Below, piece after piece: positions 35,529-44,571 of a stretch of DNA of 64,000 nucleotides (position 1 is its first letter; each line of letters starts with the position of its first letter). The position numbers and the translations under genes are program-made. This stretch comes from Bacteroidia bacterium. Its GTDB lineage: Bacteria; Bacteroidota; Bacteroidia; Cytophagales; Cyclobacteriaceae. The notes below the pieces were generated by a model. The model did not search any database and was not told the origin of the DNA. It was given only the letters and a program-made list of their open reading frames with translations. Location: contig JAUIAO010000011.1 of assembly GCA_030425425.1 (NCBI GenBank), positions 46,906 through 110,905 on the forward strand, written 5' to 3'.

Positions 35529-36533
35529 CTACTTCAACTTTTCAAACCATTCGTTAAACTTCTGGCTCATTTGCTTTGGATGGCTTTCGGTTAAAAAGTG
35601 CTTTCCTATTCCTAAATAAACATAGGTTGCATTTTTGAAGTTTTCTTTGGCGTATTCAACTGCTTTTCTTCGGTTTACCAATCCTTTTTTTGCATAGAAA
35701 TACAAAATTGGGATTTGTGTTTCTTTCATACCGTTTGATATATTACCTAACAATGTTGCAAAATCACTCTCTCCTTTTCCTTTTGTGTAAGATAAAACAG
35801 CAGGATCTGGCCCATTGGTTATGGCATAGCGTCTCTCTTTTTCATCCCAAGGTTCTGAATAAAACTTGTAAGCTTTTTTAGGCAATTTTCTACCTGTGAA
35901 GAAGTTTACGGCTAGTTTTTTACCCGCAAAATTCTTTTTCACCATCAACTTTTCATTTCCTTTTTTTGACCTTGTAAGCTTCATAAATGCTTTAAAGCTG
36001 AACGGTAATTGATCGTAAAAAAATTCGGAAGGCATAAATGGTGCTTCGAAGAGTGCGATTCCTTTCACATTTTGTGGTTCTCGAGTGGCATACAGCATTC
36101 CAACGAGTGACCCTATGTCTTGAATAAATAGGGTGACATTTTTGAGTTGCTTCGCTTCAATAAAATCTACCAACATTTTGTATTGAGCCTCGATAGATAC
36201 GTTTCTGTCTTTTGGAAAACTTGACTTGCCAAAACCTAAAAAATCGAGTGCAATTACTTTTTTATTATCGTCTATGTTTGGAATAATATTTCGCCATAGA
36301 TAAGCATTTGCAGGTAATCCGTGAAGTAATAATATTGGGTCGCCTTCACCCGATTCAACATAGTGGACGGTGTCCGTTCCTAGATTTATGAATATAGACT
36401 CGAAAGGGAATTCTGCAGAAATATCTTTTTCAGCTTTTGTGTTTTTTCCTGCATATACGTCTTGAGCATTTACAAGCTGAAAGTAAAAAATACAGAATAC
36501 GAAAAGTACAATATTGATTATTTTTTTGGGCAT
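35529..36533 (-). CDS. Alpha/beta hydrolase, haloalkane-dehalogenase-like, exported
   Basis: 334 aa with a signal peptide (about 1-23, IINIVLFVFCIFYFQLVNAQ). The alpha/beta-hydrolase core shows GDPILLLHGLPANAYLWRNI (oxyanion HGLP), KVIALDFLGFGKS, and the nucleophile elbow at LFIQDIGSLVGML, where the nucleophile position is Asp (QDIGS), as in haloalkane dehalogenases, instead of Ser. A late VYLGIGKHFLTESHP carries the catalytic His. The reaction could be hydrolytic dehalogenation or ester cleavage. It is last in a leftward operon with a membrane protein and an SDR, spaced by 1 and 19 bases. Confidence 0.85.
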   Translation of the reverse strand: MPKKIINIVLFVFCIFYFQLVNAQDVYAGKNTKAEKDISAEFPFESIFINLGTDTVHYVESGEGDPILLLHGLPANAYLWRNIIPNIDDNKKVIALDFLGFGKSSFPKDRNVSIEAQYKMLVDFIEAKQLKNVTLFIQDIGSLVGMLYATREPQNVKGIALFEAPFMPSEFFYDQLPFSFKAFMKLTRSKKGNEKLMVKKNFAGKKLAVNFFTGRKLPKKAYKFYSEPWDEKERRYAITNGPDPAVLSYTKGKGESDFATLLGNISNGMKETQIPILYFYAKKGLVNRRKAVEYAKENFKNATYVYLGIGKHFLTESHPKQMSQKFNEWFEKLK

Positions 36534-36534
36534 C

Positions 36535-37023
36535 TTATTTCTTTTTAAGGTTTTTGAAAAGTCTGATAAATATGTAGATATGACTTAAGGATGAACCTAA
36601 ACCATAGGTTATAAAAAACAACCATATTATACCAAGGTTATGATTGTAAAGCTCTAAGCCGAAGAATTGAGGAAAAGCAATCAGTAAATCTCCAAAACCT
36701 ACGATATTGAAAATCCAAACCAAAGGAATTGCAAAACTCCATTTGTTTTTTAGAGCAATTGCGGTTATGATAGCTAAAATAGCTGTTGTAAAATCGAGTA
36801 GTCCGACTGTAGTTAAAAATTCAGTTGGAAAACCGTCATAAAACTGCTCCTTTGCCATAAACGTTAAGCCCAAATATCGAAAGGTGTTATAGAATACAAA
36901 AGGCAATAGTGCATCGTGTATGGATAGGTTGGCAAGTCTTGGTTTTATCCACCATTTAAAAGCTAAAATAATTGCTACTGTGCCTGTTAAGGCTTGTAAG
37001 TTGAGAATTGTAAAATTGTCCAT
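36535..37023 (-). CDS. Small integral membrane protein
   Basis: 162 aa with about four membrane helices (LQALTGTVAIILAFKWWI, TTAILAIITAIAL, AIPLVWIFNIVGFGDLLIA, GIIWLFFITYGLGSSLSHIY). I do not recognise the family. It lies between the SDR and the hydrolase in the HxlR-controlled leftward operon. Confidence 0.7.
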   Translation of the reverse strand: MDNFTILNLQALTGTVAIILAFKWWIKPRLANLSIHDALLPFVFYNTFRYLGLTFMAKEQFYDGFPTEFLTTVGLLDFTTAILAIITAIALKNKWSFAIPLVWIFNIVGFGDLLIAFPQFFGLELYNHNLGIIWLFFITYGLGSSLSHIYIFIRLFKNLKKK

Positions 37024-37042
37024 TTTGTTATTTTTTTTGTGA

Positions 37043-37813
37043 TTAATTGTAGTTTGGAATGGGTTTTTTATTCAGTTGATTGAATATGAATTTTGGAGCA
37101 AGTCTGCCCATTAATTTTAGTTGTTTAGAAATCCCTGGCGTGATTTCTTCTTTTCCCTTAATGAAATCCTTCCAAAAAATGTCGGCTAACTTTTCGGGTG
37201 GCATTGGTTTCAAGTTATCGTCTTCGGCAATATCTGCTCCGTGTGCCAATGGAGTATCTACAACTGGCGGAAGAAGCTCTACCACTTTTATATTGTGTGG
37301 TTTTAGTTGTAGTCTAATACCTTTCGTCCAAAAGTGTATAGCCGATTTTGTTCCTGAATAAGTTGGTGCTTGTGCAAATGGCACATAAGCCAAACCCGAA
37401 GAAACATTCACTAAAACGGCACTCTTGCTTTTTTTAAGTTGTGGCAAAAAGTAATGCAACAGTCTAATGGGCGAATTATAGTTGATTTCAATTTCTTGCA
37501 TTTGTTTTTGCAAATCATTGCCTCCGTTTCCTGCATCAACCAAATTCATTATACCTGCATTATTGATTAAAATGTCAATGCCTCCAAACTTTTCTTGAAT
37601 GTCATCTGCAAGCATTCTAACGTCTGCGTCATTCGTAACATCACTTTGGAATATTTGGATTTTGGGAAAGTCCTTTTGTACAGTTTCCAATTTGGATAGA
37701 TTACGACCTGTGATTATTACGGTATTGTCGTTTTCCTTAAACTTTTCGGCAAGTGCAAGTCCAATTCCTGAGCTTCCGCCCGTTATAAGCACGATTTGTT
37801 TCGATTGTTTCAT
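37043..37813 (-). CDS. Short-chain dehydrogenase/reductase
   Basis: 256 aa. A classical SDR: cofactor motif VLITGGSSGIGLALAEKF (TGxxxGxG), NNAG in IDILINNAGIMNLVD, the catalytic Ser in VNVSSGLAYVPFAQAPTYSG and YxxxK as YSGTKSAIHFW. Substrate unknown. It is the first gene of the leftward operon and is divergent from an HxlR regulator 79 bases away, with two operator palindromes in the gap. Confidence 0.93.
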   Translation of the reverse strand: MKQSKQIVLITGGSSGIGLALAEKFKENDNTVIITGRNLSKLETVQKDFPKIQIFQSDVTNDADVRMLADDIQEKFGGIDILINNAGIMNLVDAGNGGNDLQKQMQEIEINYNSPIRLLHYFLPQLKKSKSAVLVNVSSGLAYVPFAQAPTYSGTKSAIHFWTKGIRLQLKPHNIKVVELLPPVVDTPLAHGADIAEDDNLKPMPPEKLADIFWKDFIKGKEEITPGISKQLKLMGRLAPKFIFNQLNKKPIPNYN

Positions 37814-37828
37814 TTAAAAATATTATTT

Positions 37829-37849
37829 TTGCTATTAAAACAGTAGCAA
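37829..37849. promoter_or_regulatory. HxlR operator, copy 1
   Basis: A 21-base palindrome with arms TTGCTA and TAGCAA around a 9-base centre ending TAAAACAG. It lies 16 bases from the SDR start. It shares its centre and spacing with the second copy, whose arms differ by matching changes on both sides. Confidence 0.75.
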
Positions 37850-37868
37850 AAGTAGTTAAAATAATTTA

Positions 37869-37889
37869 TTACTTCTAAAACAGTAGTAA
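37869..37889. promoter_or_regulatory. HxlR operator, copy 2
   Basis: A 21-base near-palindrome with arms TTACT and AGTAA around a centre including CTAAAACAG. It starts exactly 40 bases after copy 1 and ends 3 bases before the HxlR ATG. The arm bases that differ from copy 1 (G to A on the left) change in step on the right (C to T), as expected for a symmetric protein site. Confidence 0.75.
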
Positions 37890-37892
37890 AAA

Positions 37893-38324
37893 ATGAAAAA
37901 TAATTTTAGGTCAGGTTGTCCCGTTGCTTCTACTTTAGATATTGTAGGGGACAAATGGTCATTACTTATAGTAAGAGATATGTTAATTCAAGGAAAGAAG
38001 ACATTTAAGGATTTTTCGATATCTCCTGAAGGAATTGCGCCAGGAATTTTATCTTCAAGATTGAAGTGGCTGGAAGAAAATGAGCTAATTACGAAACAGA
38101 AATTGCCCAACAATCAAAAGGAAAACATCTATTTGTTATCAGAGAAGGGAATAGAATTAGCTCCTATCATTACAGAAATTATTTTGTGGAGTGATAAAAA
38201 CTTGAGAGCTCAAAACGAAAAAATGTATGCAATAGCTGAAGCTGGATTTGATCAAGACAAGACTAAAGTCACAGAAAGTATTCAAAATAATTATCGTGAT
38301 ATGGTACAATCTCTTATCAGTTGA
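37893..38324 (+). CDS. HxlR-family transcriptional regulator
   Basis: 143 aa. A winged-helix regulator. The conserved Cys-Pro near the start (SGCPVASTLDIVGDKWSLLI, Cys9) is the redox- or aldehyde-sensing position in the family. The DNA-binding part includes FKDFSISPEGIAPGILSSRL and LITKQKLPNNQKENIYLLSE. It is transcribed away from the SDR/membrane/hydrolase operon and probably controls both through the two palindromes between them. Confidence 0.92.
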   Translation: MKNNFRSGCPVASTLDIVGDKWSLLIVRDMLIQGKKTFKDFSISPEGIAPGILSSRLKWLEENELITKQKLPNNQKENIYLLSEKGIELAPIITEIILWSDKNLRAQNEKMYAIAEAGFDQDKTKVTESIQNNYRDMVQSLIS

Positions 38325-38384
38325 CCGTGCTATCTAAGAATTTCCGTAAACTATATTACAGTTTGCAAAAGATTGACTATTGAT

Positions 38385-41276
38385 TTACAAAGTTACTTTG
38401 AGTAAAAAATCTACCAGGTTTTCTTCTTTGCTTAGGTTTAGTTTTTTCCTAAGCCTATGACGAGCCATTTCCACGGCTCTAGTTGTAACATGGTTTAGGT
38501 TGGCAATCTCTTTAGTAGATAGGTTCATCTTCAAATAAACTGAAAGCTTAATTTCCTGAGGAGTTAGAATAGGGTGTTTTTCTATTAATTTTGACGTGAA
38601 GTTATTATGAACTTCATCAAAGTGTTGTGCAAATTGTGTCCAATCGTCTTCTTGATTCTCATTCTTTTCAATATCAGTTATCAATTTTCTTAGGATTGAT
38701 TTAGTTTTTTGATTGGAGGGCTCCAATAATGCCGTTTGAATGTTTTTTTTCAGATTAAGGATGTATTCATTTCGATTGATAAGGTTCATTGTAGTACTTG
38801 CCAGTTGGTTTTTCTTCAATCTAATTTCATTTGCGAGTTTTTCACTTTTCAGCTTACTTATTTCTTCCTTTGATTTTAGAGATATTTCTTCCAATACTTT
38901 TCCCTGTGAGACAAGCGTCTTTTGTTGGCTGTCAATGATGTTTTTATTTGCCACACGCATGTAAAAAAGGCTAACAGTGAATATCCCTAAAATAGATAAG
39001 TAAAGGACTTTCATATAAACGGTAAGATACCAAGGCGGAAGAATCTGGAATTTGTATTGAGTAGGTTCTGATATTATTCCGAAGTTATTGCGAGACCTCA
39101 CTTCAAAAGTGTAGTTGGACTCTGATAGATTTGTGTATTCTTTGAAATCCAAATTACTCCATCCAGACCATTCTTCTTCGAAAGGTTTGAGGCGAAACTG
39201 GTAGTCCGGGTTTTTGGCATCAAAATCCAATGCTGAGAATATTATCTTAACAGAATTTTGGTCAGAGCTCAATACAGGTATAGCATGATCAGGTTGCTCG
39301 TAAACAATCTCCCCGTTTTGTTTAAATGTGCCCCCAAAAATTACCGAATCCAGCACAGTGGTTACTTTTCTGATAAAGACTTGATGACTCGGTGGAGATC
39401 TACTTAAGAAGGATTTATCAAAGATGATAAACCCATCACGTGCAGCGAATTGAATGTGTTGATTATCAATGTTTTCGATATTTTCAAGATCGTCATTAAA
39501 TAGATGATGCACTTTAGCAAGAGTAAATGGGTAATATTGATATTTATTGTCGTGGTTTTTTTTCAGAATTCTAGTGTAGTCATTTGTCATGTAAATAATG
39601 TTGTCAGAATTGTCATCTATCATATGTCGAATATGCGCTGATTTGTCGATTATATGCTGAAAAACCTCCGATCTTTCAAATCTATTGTTTGAGTAATTAA
39701 ATTCGTATATATCATTTTCTGCAGCGAATAGATTAAGATTGTTGATTTTGAAAACATTGATGAGATAGTTTGAAGGGAATCCATTTTGCTGATTGTAAAA
39801 TGAAATGTTTTCTATTTCCTGATAATCCTCAGAAAACTCGAATTTGAAAACCCCTTTATACCCATGACTCATCCAAAGAATACTGTCATTTTCAAATTGG
39901 AGAACTCTGCTTGATTCATTGAAACCATTATAGTGCTGTTCCACTTCCCAATATTTTCCCTGTCGTTTGCGAAGTAGGAATAATCCAGAATATCCTCCGG
40001 CTATCACCAAATCAGGTCGAGAAGTTCTTGCAAAGGTCCACCATCCAACACCTTCGGAAATATTGTGTATTTCACTTCCTGAGATTTGATAGAGGCCCAG
40101 GTGACATCCTACCAATACATCTCCATCCAATTCACTAAGGCCATAGACCTGTCCTGTTATTTCCTCTATTTTCTCGAGATCGGAAAGTGCTTTTTGATTT
40201 TTTGGCTGGACGTAAAGACCGTTATTGGTTCCATAGTAAATGTGCTTTTCAGTAGCTAACGCACAATATCCGGTGCCATTCATTCCCATATTACTGTCGA
40301 CATAAGTAAACGGTGAGCTAAGTTCGATTTTTGAGATTCCATTGCTGTGACCAACCCAAACATTTCCGAAGCTATCCTCATAAATACATAATATTTTATT
40401 GGATTTAAGTCCACTTTTCATTGAAAGGTGTAATAAAAGTTCTCCATTTTCTGTGATTAGATAGAGTCCATTGGATTCAGTGCCGATCAGGTATTGACCT
40501 TTAGATGTTTGAATAAATGAAAGGATTTTTTCATTTTTCCAAATATTGGCCAATTGAGCTGACCATTCTTTTAACTGATTTCCATGAGTTATAAAAATTC
40601 CATGTTGATATGTTGATATGAGATTTTTGTCGTTACCTATTTGACAAAATCCGGTCACTTCTTTATCACTAAACCAATTACCATAACTACACATTTCCCA
40701 ATTTGAACCATTAAAAAAGTGTAATCCGAGATCTGGTACTCTATGATACAACTGATTTTCAAAATAGAAAGAGAAGATGTTTTGCTTCAAGAAAGGTATG
40801 AAACGAAAAACATCGTTTTCATAAATCAATAAACCATCCACGGTAAAAAAAACCACATTATTGTCAGTTACCACTACTTTCCATACATCGTCAAACTGGT
40901 TGTATTCTTCGGGGAGTTTATTTTTTAGTGAATTATATGTGTAATCTCCTGTTTCATTTGGAGAGAAATAACCAATTTCATTTTGAGACCCGAGAAAGAT
41001 GTTACCTGATTTATCAACTGCGAAGGATCTGATCATATTGCTCACTGGCAATTGATACTTTCTCCATGTGGTTCCGTCATATTCTATGAGCCCTCTATTG
41101 TTGGCAATCAGCAGTAATCCGGAAGCACTCTGTGAAATTTCAAAGTTTAAAATTCCAGCGCCGTAATCATCTGGGGTGTATTGTTCGATTTTGGGCAATC
41201 CTATGTGATTTTTTTGGCCATAAGAGGCGAAACTTATCAAACATAATAAAAGCAGAAAAGACCTAAACTTTGACAT
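38385..41276 (-). CDS. Membrane-bound one-component regulator: sensor propeller, Y_Y_Y domain, LuxR-type HTH
   Basis: 963 aa. Signal peptide (1-20, FRSFLLLLCLISFASYGQ). A long periplasmic seven-bladed-type sensor follows (about 25-660), with recurring GLIEYDG, GNIFLGSQNEIGYF and YEDSFGNVWVGHSNGISKIE strands. A Y_Y_Y beta-sandwich (about 680-742) includes FSALDFDAKNPDYQFRLKPF, then one membrane helix (about 745-768), a cytosolic coiled coil (about 780-850) and a C-terminal LuxR-like HTH (about 900-960, LTPQEIKLSVYLKMNLSTKE, HVTTRAVEMARHRLRKKLNL). It lacks kinase and receiver domains, so it must signal directly from the membrane. Divergent from susC, it is the likely regulator of the locus. Confidence 0.9.
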   Translation of the reverse strand: MSKFRSFLLLLCLISFASYGQKNHIGLPKIEQYTPDDYGAGILNFEISQSASGLLLIANNRGLIEYDGTTWRKYQLPVSNMIRSFAVDKSGNIFLGSQNEIGYFSPNETGDYTYNSLKNKLPEEYNQFDDVWKVVVTDNNVVFFTVDGLLIYENDVFRFIPFLKQNIFSFYFENQLYHRVPDLGLHFFNGSNWEMCSYGNWFSDKEVTGFCQIGNDKNLISTYQHGIFITHGNQLKEWSAQLANIWKNEKILSFIQTSKGQYLIGTESNGLYLITENGELLLHLSMKSGLKSNKILCIYEDSFGNVWVGHSNGISKIELSSPFTYVDSNMGMNGTGYCALATEKHIYYGTNNGLYVQPKNQKALSDLEKIEEITGQVYGLSELDGDVLVGCHLGLYQISGSEIHNISEGVGWWTFARTSRPDLVIAGGYSGLFLLRKRQGKYWEVEQHYNGFNESSRVLQFENDSILWMSHGYKGVFKFEFSEDYQEIENISFYNQQNGFPSNYLINVFKINNLNLFAAENDIYEFNYSNNRFERSEVFQHIIDKSAHIRHMIDDNSDNIIYMTNDYTRILKKNHDNKYQYYPFTLAKVHHLFNDDLENIENIDNQHIQFAARDGFIIFDKSFLSRSPPSHQVFIRKVTTVLDSVIFGGTFKQNGEIVYEQPDHAIPVLSSDQNSVKIIFSALDFDAKNPDYQFRLKPFEEEWSGWSNLDFKEYTNLSESNYTFEVRSRNNFGIISEPTQYKFQILPPWYLTVYMKVLYLSILGIFTVSLFYMRVANKNIIDSQQKTLVSQGKVLEEISLKSKEEISKLKSEKLANEIRLKKNQLASTTMNLINRNEYILNLKKNIQTALLEPSNQKTKSILRKLITDIEKNENQEDDWTQFAQHFDEVHNNFTSKLIEKHPILTPQEIKLSVYLKMNLSTKEIANLNHVTTRAVEMARHRLRKKLNLSKEENLVDFLLKVTL

Positions 41277-41490
41277 TTCCAGTGATTTGGTATGTGAATA
41301 GCTTTCTAAGATAATGTGCAGTCACTAATATATTAAAAAGTGTATTCAATCAGTTTAAACAGTGATTATTAGTTTGTGTTGAGAGGTATTGTGAAAGTGT
41401 TTATTCTTAATGGTGAGGTGTTGTAGAGCTAGAATAGAGTCCGAATGAGGATTATATGTCTAAAATTGATTTCTCAATAATTAAAGTGAA

Positions 41491-44400
41491 ATGACACACA
41501 ATATTCAACACTTCAAATTTGCAATTTACCTTTTCTTGATGATCGTCTCAGTTATACTTTCAGCTCAGCGAAGCGTTTCTGGAAGGGTGGTTTCTGCTGA
41601 AGATCGGGTAGGCCTACCGGGAGTAACTGTTTTGGAGGAAGGCACAACTAATGGATCGATAACTGACGTTGATGGCAATTTTAAGTTATTGGTTAAAGAT
41701 TCTACCTCCATGTTGATTTTCTCGTCAATAGGTTTTGCTACCGTGAGATATCAGGTCGGTAATCGTACGCAAATTGATGTGCAAATGGAAGTTCAAATTG
41801 ATGAACTAAACGAGGTTGTTGTAGTGGGGTATGGGACACAGTCCAAAGTAAAAGTTACTTCATCGATTTCTACGGTTGATACTAAACAATTGAAAAAGCT
41901 ACCTGTACCTGTTGTTAGTAATGGATTAGAAGGTTTGGCCTCAGGTCTATTCGTGCGGCAATCTAGTGGCGAACCTGGATTTAGTTCGTCATCTTTTGAA
42001 ATACGAAACTTCGGTAGCGCTTTGGTTATTATTGATGGCTCCCCCGGCAGCATTGATGATTTAGATCCCAATGAAATTAAAAGTATCTCTGTATTGAAGG
42101 ATGCTGCAGCAGCGGCAGTTTATGGTGTACAGGGAGGTAATGGAGTGATAGTTATCAGAACCAGAAAAGGTGATGTTGGAAAGCCAACTTTGACTTACTC
42201 AAATCAATTTACATTTAATCAATTCACTTCATATCCAGAGTTTTTGAATGCGGCACAATACGCAACCGTTCTGAATGAGGGTCTAGTGAATGCTGGTCTC
42301 GATTCTTTCTATACAGCGCAGCAGATTCAGAAGTTCGGAGATGGATCAGACCCTGTTAATTATCCAGATGAGGATTGGCGATCATTGGTTTTTAGAAATT
42401 ATGGTTTTCAACAAAGACATAATCTGAATCTAAATGGCGGAACGGATAATGTCAGGTATTTTATGTCAGCTGGTTTTGTTGATCAGTCGTCAAACTACAC
42501 CTCGGATGTGCTCGGTTATAATCAATTCAATTTAAGGGCAAATATTGATGCAGACATCAATGAGTCGTTGAGCATTAACTTGAAATTGGCGGGAAGACGT
42601 AGAATAAACAATGCACCGGCGTACTCAGCGTATAATATTTTTAGGGAATTAAGTCGTGCATTACCAACCAGTCTAGCGTATTATCCTGATGGGACTCCAG
42701 CCAAACCGGCATTTAGCCCTAATCATATAGTTGAGGGACTAAGGGATTTCAACGCGGGATACTACAAGGCTCGCAATAATAATGTTGATGCTAAATTGAC
42801 ATTGGAATGGTTTACCCCGGTTGAAGGCCTGTCTTTTAAGTCATATGGCTCCATGGTGTTTAACAATTACTTCAGGAAAGAGTGGAACAAAAGTTATGAT
42901 TTATACACTTTAAATAGGAACACAGGAGATTATTTGACATATACTGCAACACCTGAAGGTACATTTAGTGAGACCATCCTTACTCTGAATAATGCATTTG
43001 ACAATCACTATGTACTTCAGAATTCACTGAACTATGAGAATATTTTAGGTAATCATACATTCTCTGGTTTGATTTTGGGAGAGCTACAGTATCGTGCTGG
43101 ACAGGATTTTTTTGGTAGAAGACAAGACTTTCAATCTACTTACATTGATCAGTTATTTGCAGGGTCCATAGAGAATCAAGGTGCGAGCGGTGGGCAGTTT
43201 AATGAATCAAGATTGGGATTAATAGGGCGCTTCTCCTACGATTATAAAACCAAATACTTATTAGAAACATCATTTAGGCTAGATGGGAGTTCCAAGTTTG
43301 CACCAGGGAGAGAGTGGGGTTTTTTCCCTTCCGTTTCAGCTGGTTGGAGGATATCAGAAGAGCCCTTTTTTACGGCAGTAAAGCCCGTCATTCAAGGGCT
43401 TAAAATAAGGGCTTCTATAGGAACTGCAGGGAGCGATGGTACAGCAGCTTATCAATGGTTGTCAGGATTTACCTATAATTTCTTCTATGCCATCAACGAA
43501 ACAGCCATTCCGACAATAGATAATTCAGTCTTGCCCAATAAGGATTTGACATGGGAAACCTTAACGACGTATGATGTTGGTTTGGATTTGGTGACGTTTA
43601 AGGAGGATTTATCCTTCTCTATTGATTTTTTCCACCGTGACAAAATTGATGTACTCGCTGGTGCATCAGCAAGTGTTCCCAGTACACTGGGAGTAGGGCT
43701 TGCCGCTCAAAATTTACACAGTTATTCGAATAGTGGTTTTGAATTTTCAGTTAATTACAACAAGTCGATCAGTCAGGATTTGAAAGTCTTTGCAGGGCTC
43801 AATTATTCATGGGCTCGAGAAAAGGCCGTGTTCATTGATGAAGCGTTTATTGAAGATGACTTTATGAGGAAAAACCTCACTATTACTGGTGAATATACCG
43901 GTTTGAGGAGAGGTTACATCTCGGATGGATTGTTTCAGACAGATGAAGAGATTTCCAATCATGCTATTCAGGATAATAACGGAAATAAAACTATTCGGCC
44001 TGGTGATGTGAGATTCAAAGATCTCAATGGCGATGGAGTAATTGATGTAAAGGATCAAAAGGTATTTGGAAATGGAGATAAACCATCATCTAATTTTTCA
44101 TTGAATTTAGGGACAGATTACAAACGCTTCAACTTAACAGTTTTATTAACAGGAGCTGCAGGATATGACATTTATCTTGATGGAGAGGCACAGAGTCCTT
44201 TGAGAAATGGATTCAATGGATATACCTATCAATTGGATTATTGGACACCAGAAAATACAGACTCAGCTTATCCCAGGATAACAAATGGTGGATTCAATGA
44301 TAATAATTATAGATACTCAGATTTTTGGATGCGAGATGGCCTTCATTTAAGAGTGAAAAATATCAATTTAAGTTATGCCTTACCCACAAGAGGGATTGTT

Positions 44401-44559
44401 TTATCTCAGTTTGAAGAAGTACGGCTTTTTGTATCAGCGTATAATCTTTTTGTTCTTAAATCTTTTGAGGAGGAGTTTGATCCACAAATGTCATCAGGTA
44501 CCGGATGGTATTATCCGCAAAACAAATCAGTCACTTTTGGTATCAATGTATCGCTATAA
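41491..44559 (+). CDS. SusC-like TonB-dependent outer-membrane receptor
   Basis: 1022 aa. Signal peptide (about 1-25), carboxypeptidase-regulatory-like domain (about 28-105, GVTVLEEGTTNGSITDVDGN), the NEVVVVGYGT motif and plug domain (about 108-220, including IKSISVLKDAAAAAVYGVQG), then a 22-stranded barrel (ending NKSVTFGINVSL). With SusD it forms the lid-and-barrel importer of oligosaccharides. It is first of the locus, 12 bases before susD. Confidence 0.95.
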   Translation: MTHNIQHFKFAIYLFLMIVSVILSAQRSVSGRVVSAEDRVGLPGVTVLEEGTTNGSITDVDGNFKLLVKDSTSMLIFSSIGFATVRYQVGNRTQIDVQMEVQIDELNEVVVVGYGTQSKVKVTSSISTVDTKQLKKLPVPVVSNGLEGLASGLFVRQSSGEPGFSSSSFEIRNFGSALVIIDGSPGSIDDLDPNEIKSISVLKDAAAAAVYGVQGGNGVIVIRTRKGDVGKPTLTYSNQFTFNQFTSYPEFLNAAQYATVLNEGLVNAGLDSFYTAQQIQKFGDGSDPVNYPDEDWRSLVFRNYGFQQRHNLNLNGGTDNVRYFMSAGFVDQSSNYTSDVLGYNQFNLRANIDADINESLSINLKLAGRRRINNAPAYSAYNIFRELSRALPTSLAYYPDGTPAKPAFSPNHIVEGLRDFNAGYYKARNNNVDAKLTLEWFTPVEGLSFKSYGSMVFNNYFRKEWNKSYDLYTLNRNTGDYLTYTATPEGTFSETILTLNNAFDNHYVLQNSLNYENILGNHTFSGLILGELQYRAGQDFFGRRQDFQSTYIDQLFAGSIENQGASGGQFNESRLGLIGRFSYDYKTKYLLETSFRLDGSSKFAPGREWGFFPSVSAGWRISEEPFFTAVKPVIQGLKIRASIGTAGSDGTAAYQWLSGFTYNFFYAINETAIPTIDNSVLPNKDLTWETLTTYDVGLDLVTFKEDLSFSIDFFHRDKIDVLAGASASVPSTLGVGLAAQNLHSYSNSGFEFSVNYNKSISQDLKVFAGLNYSWAREKAVFIDEAFIEDDFMRKNLTITGEYTGLRRGYISDGLFQTDEEISNHAIQDNNGNKTIRPGDVRFKDLNGDGVIDVKDQKVFGNGDKPSSNFSLNLGTDYKRFNLTVLLTGAAGYDIYLDGEAQSPLRNGFNGYTYQLDYWTPENTDSAYPRITNGGFNDNNYRYSDFWMRDGLHLRVKNINLSYALPTRGIVLSQFEEVRLFVSAYNLFVLKSFEEEFDPQMSSGTGWYYPQNKSVTFGINVSL

Positions 44560-44571
44560 AATTCAATCAAA

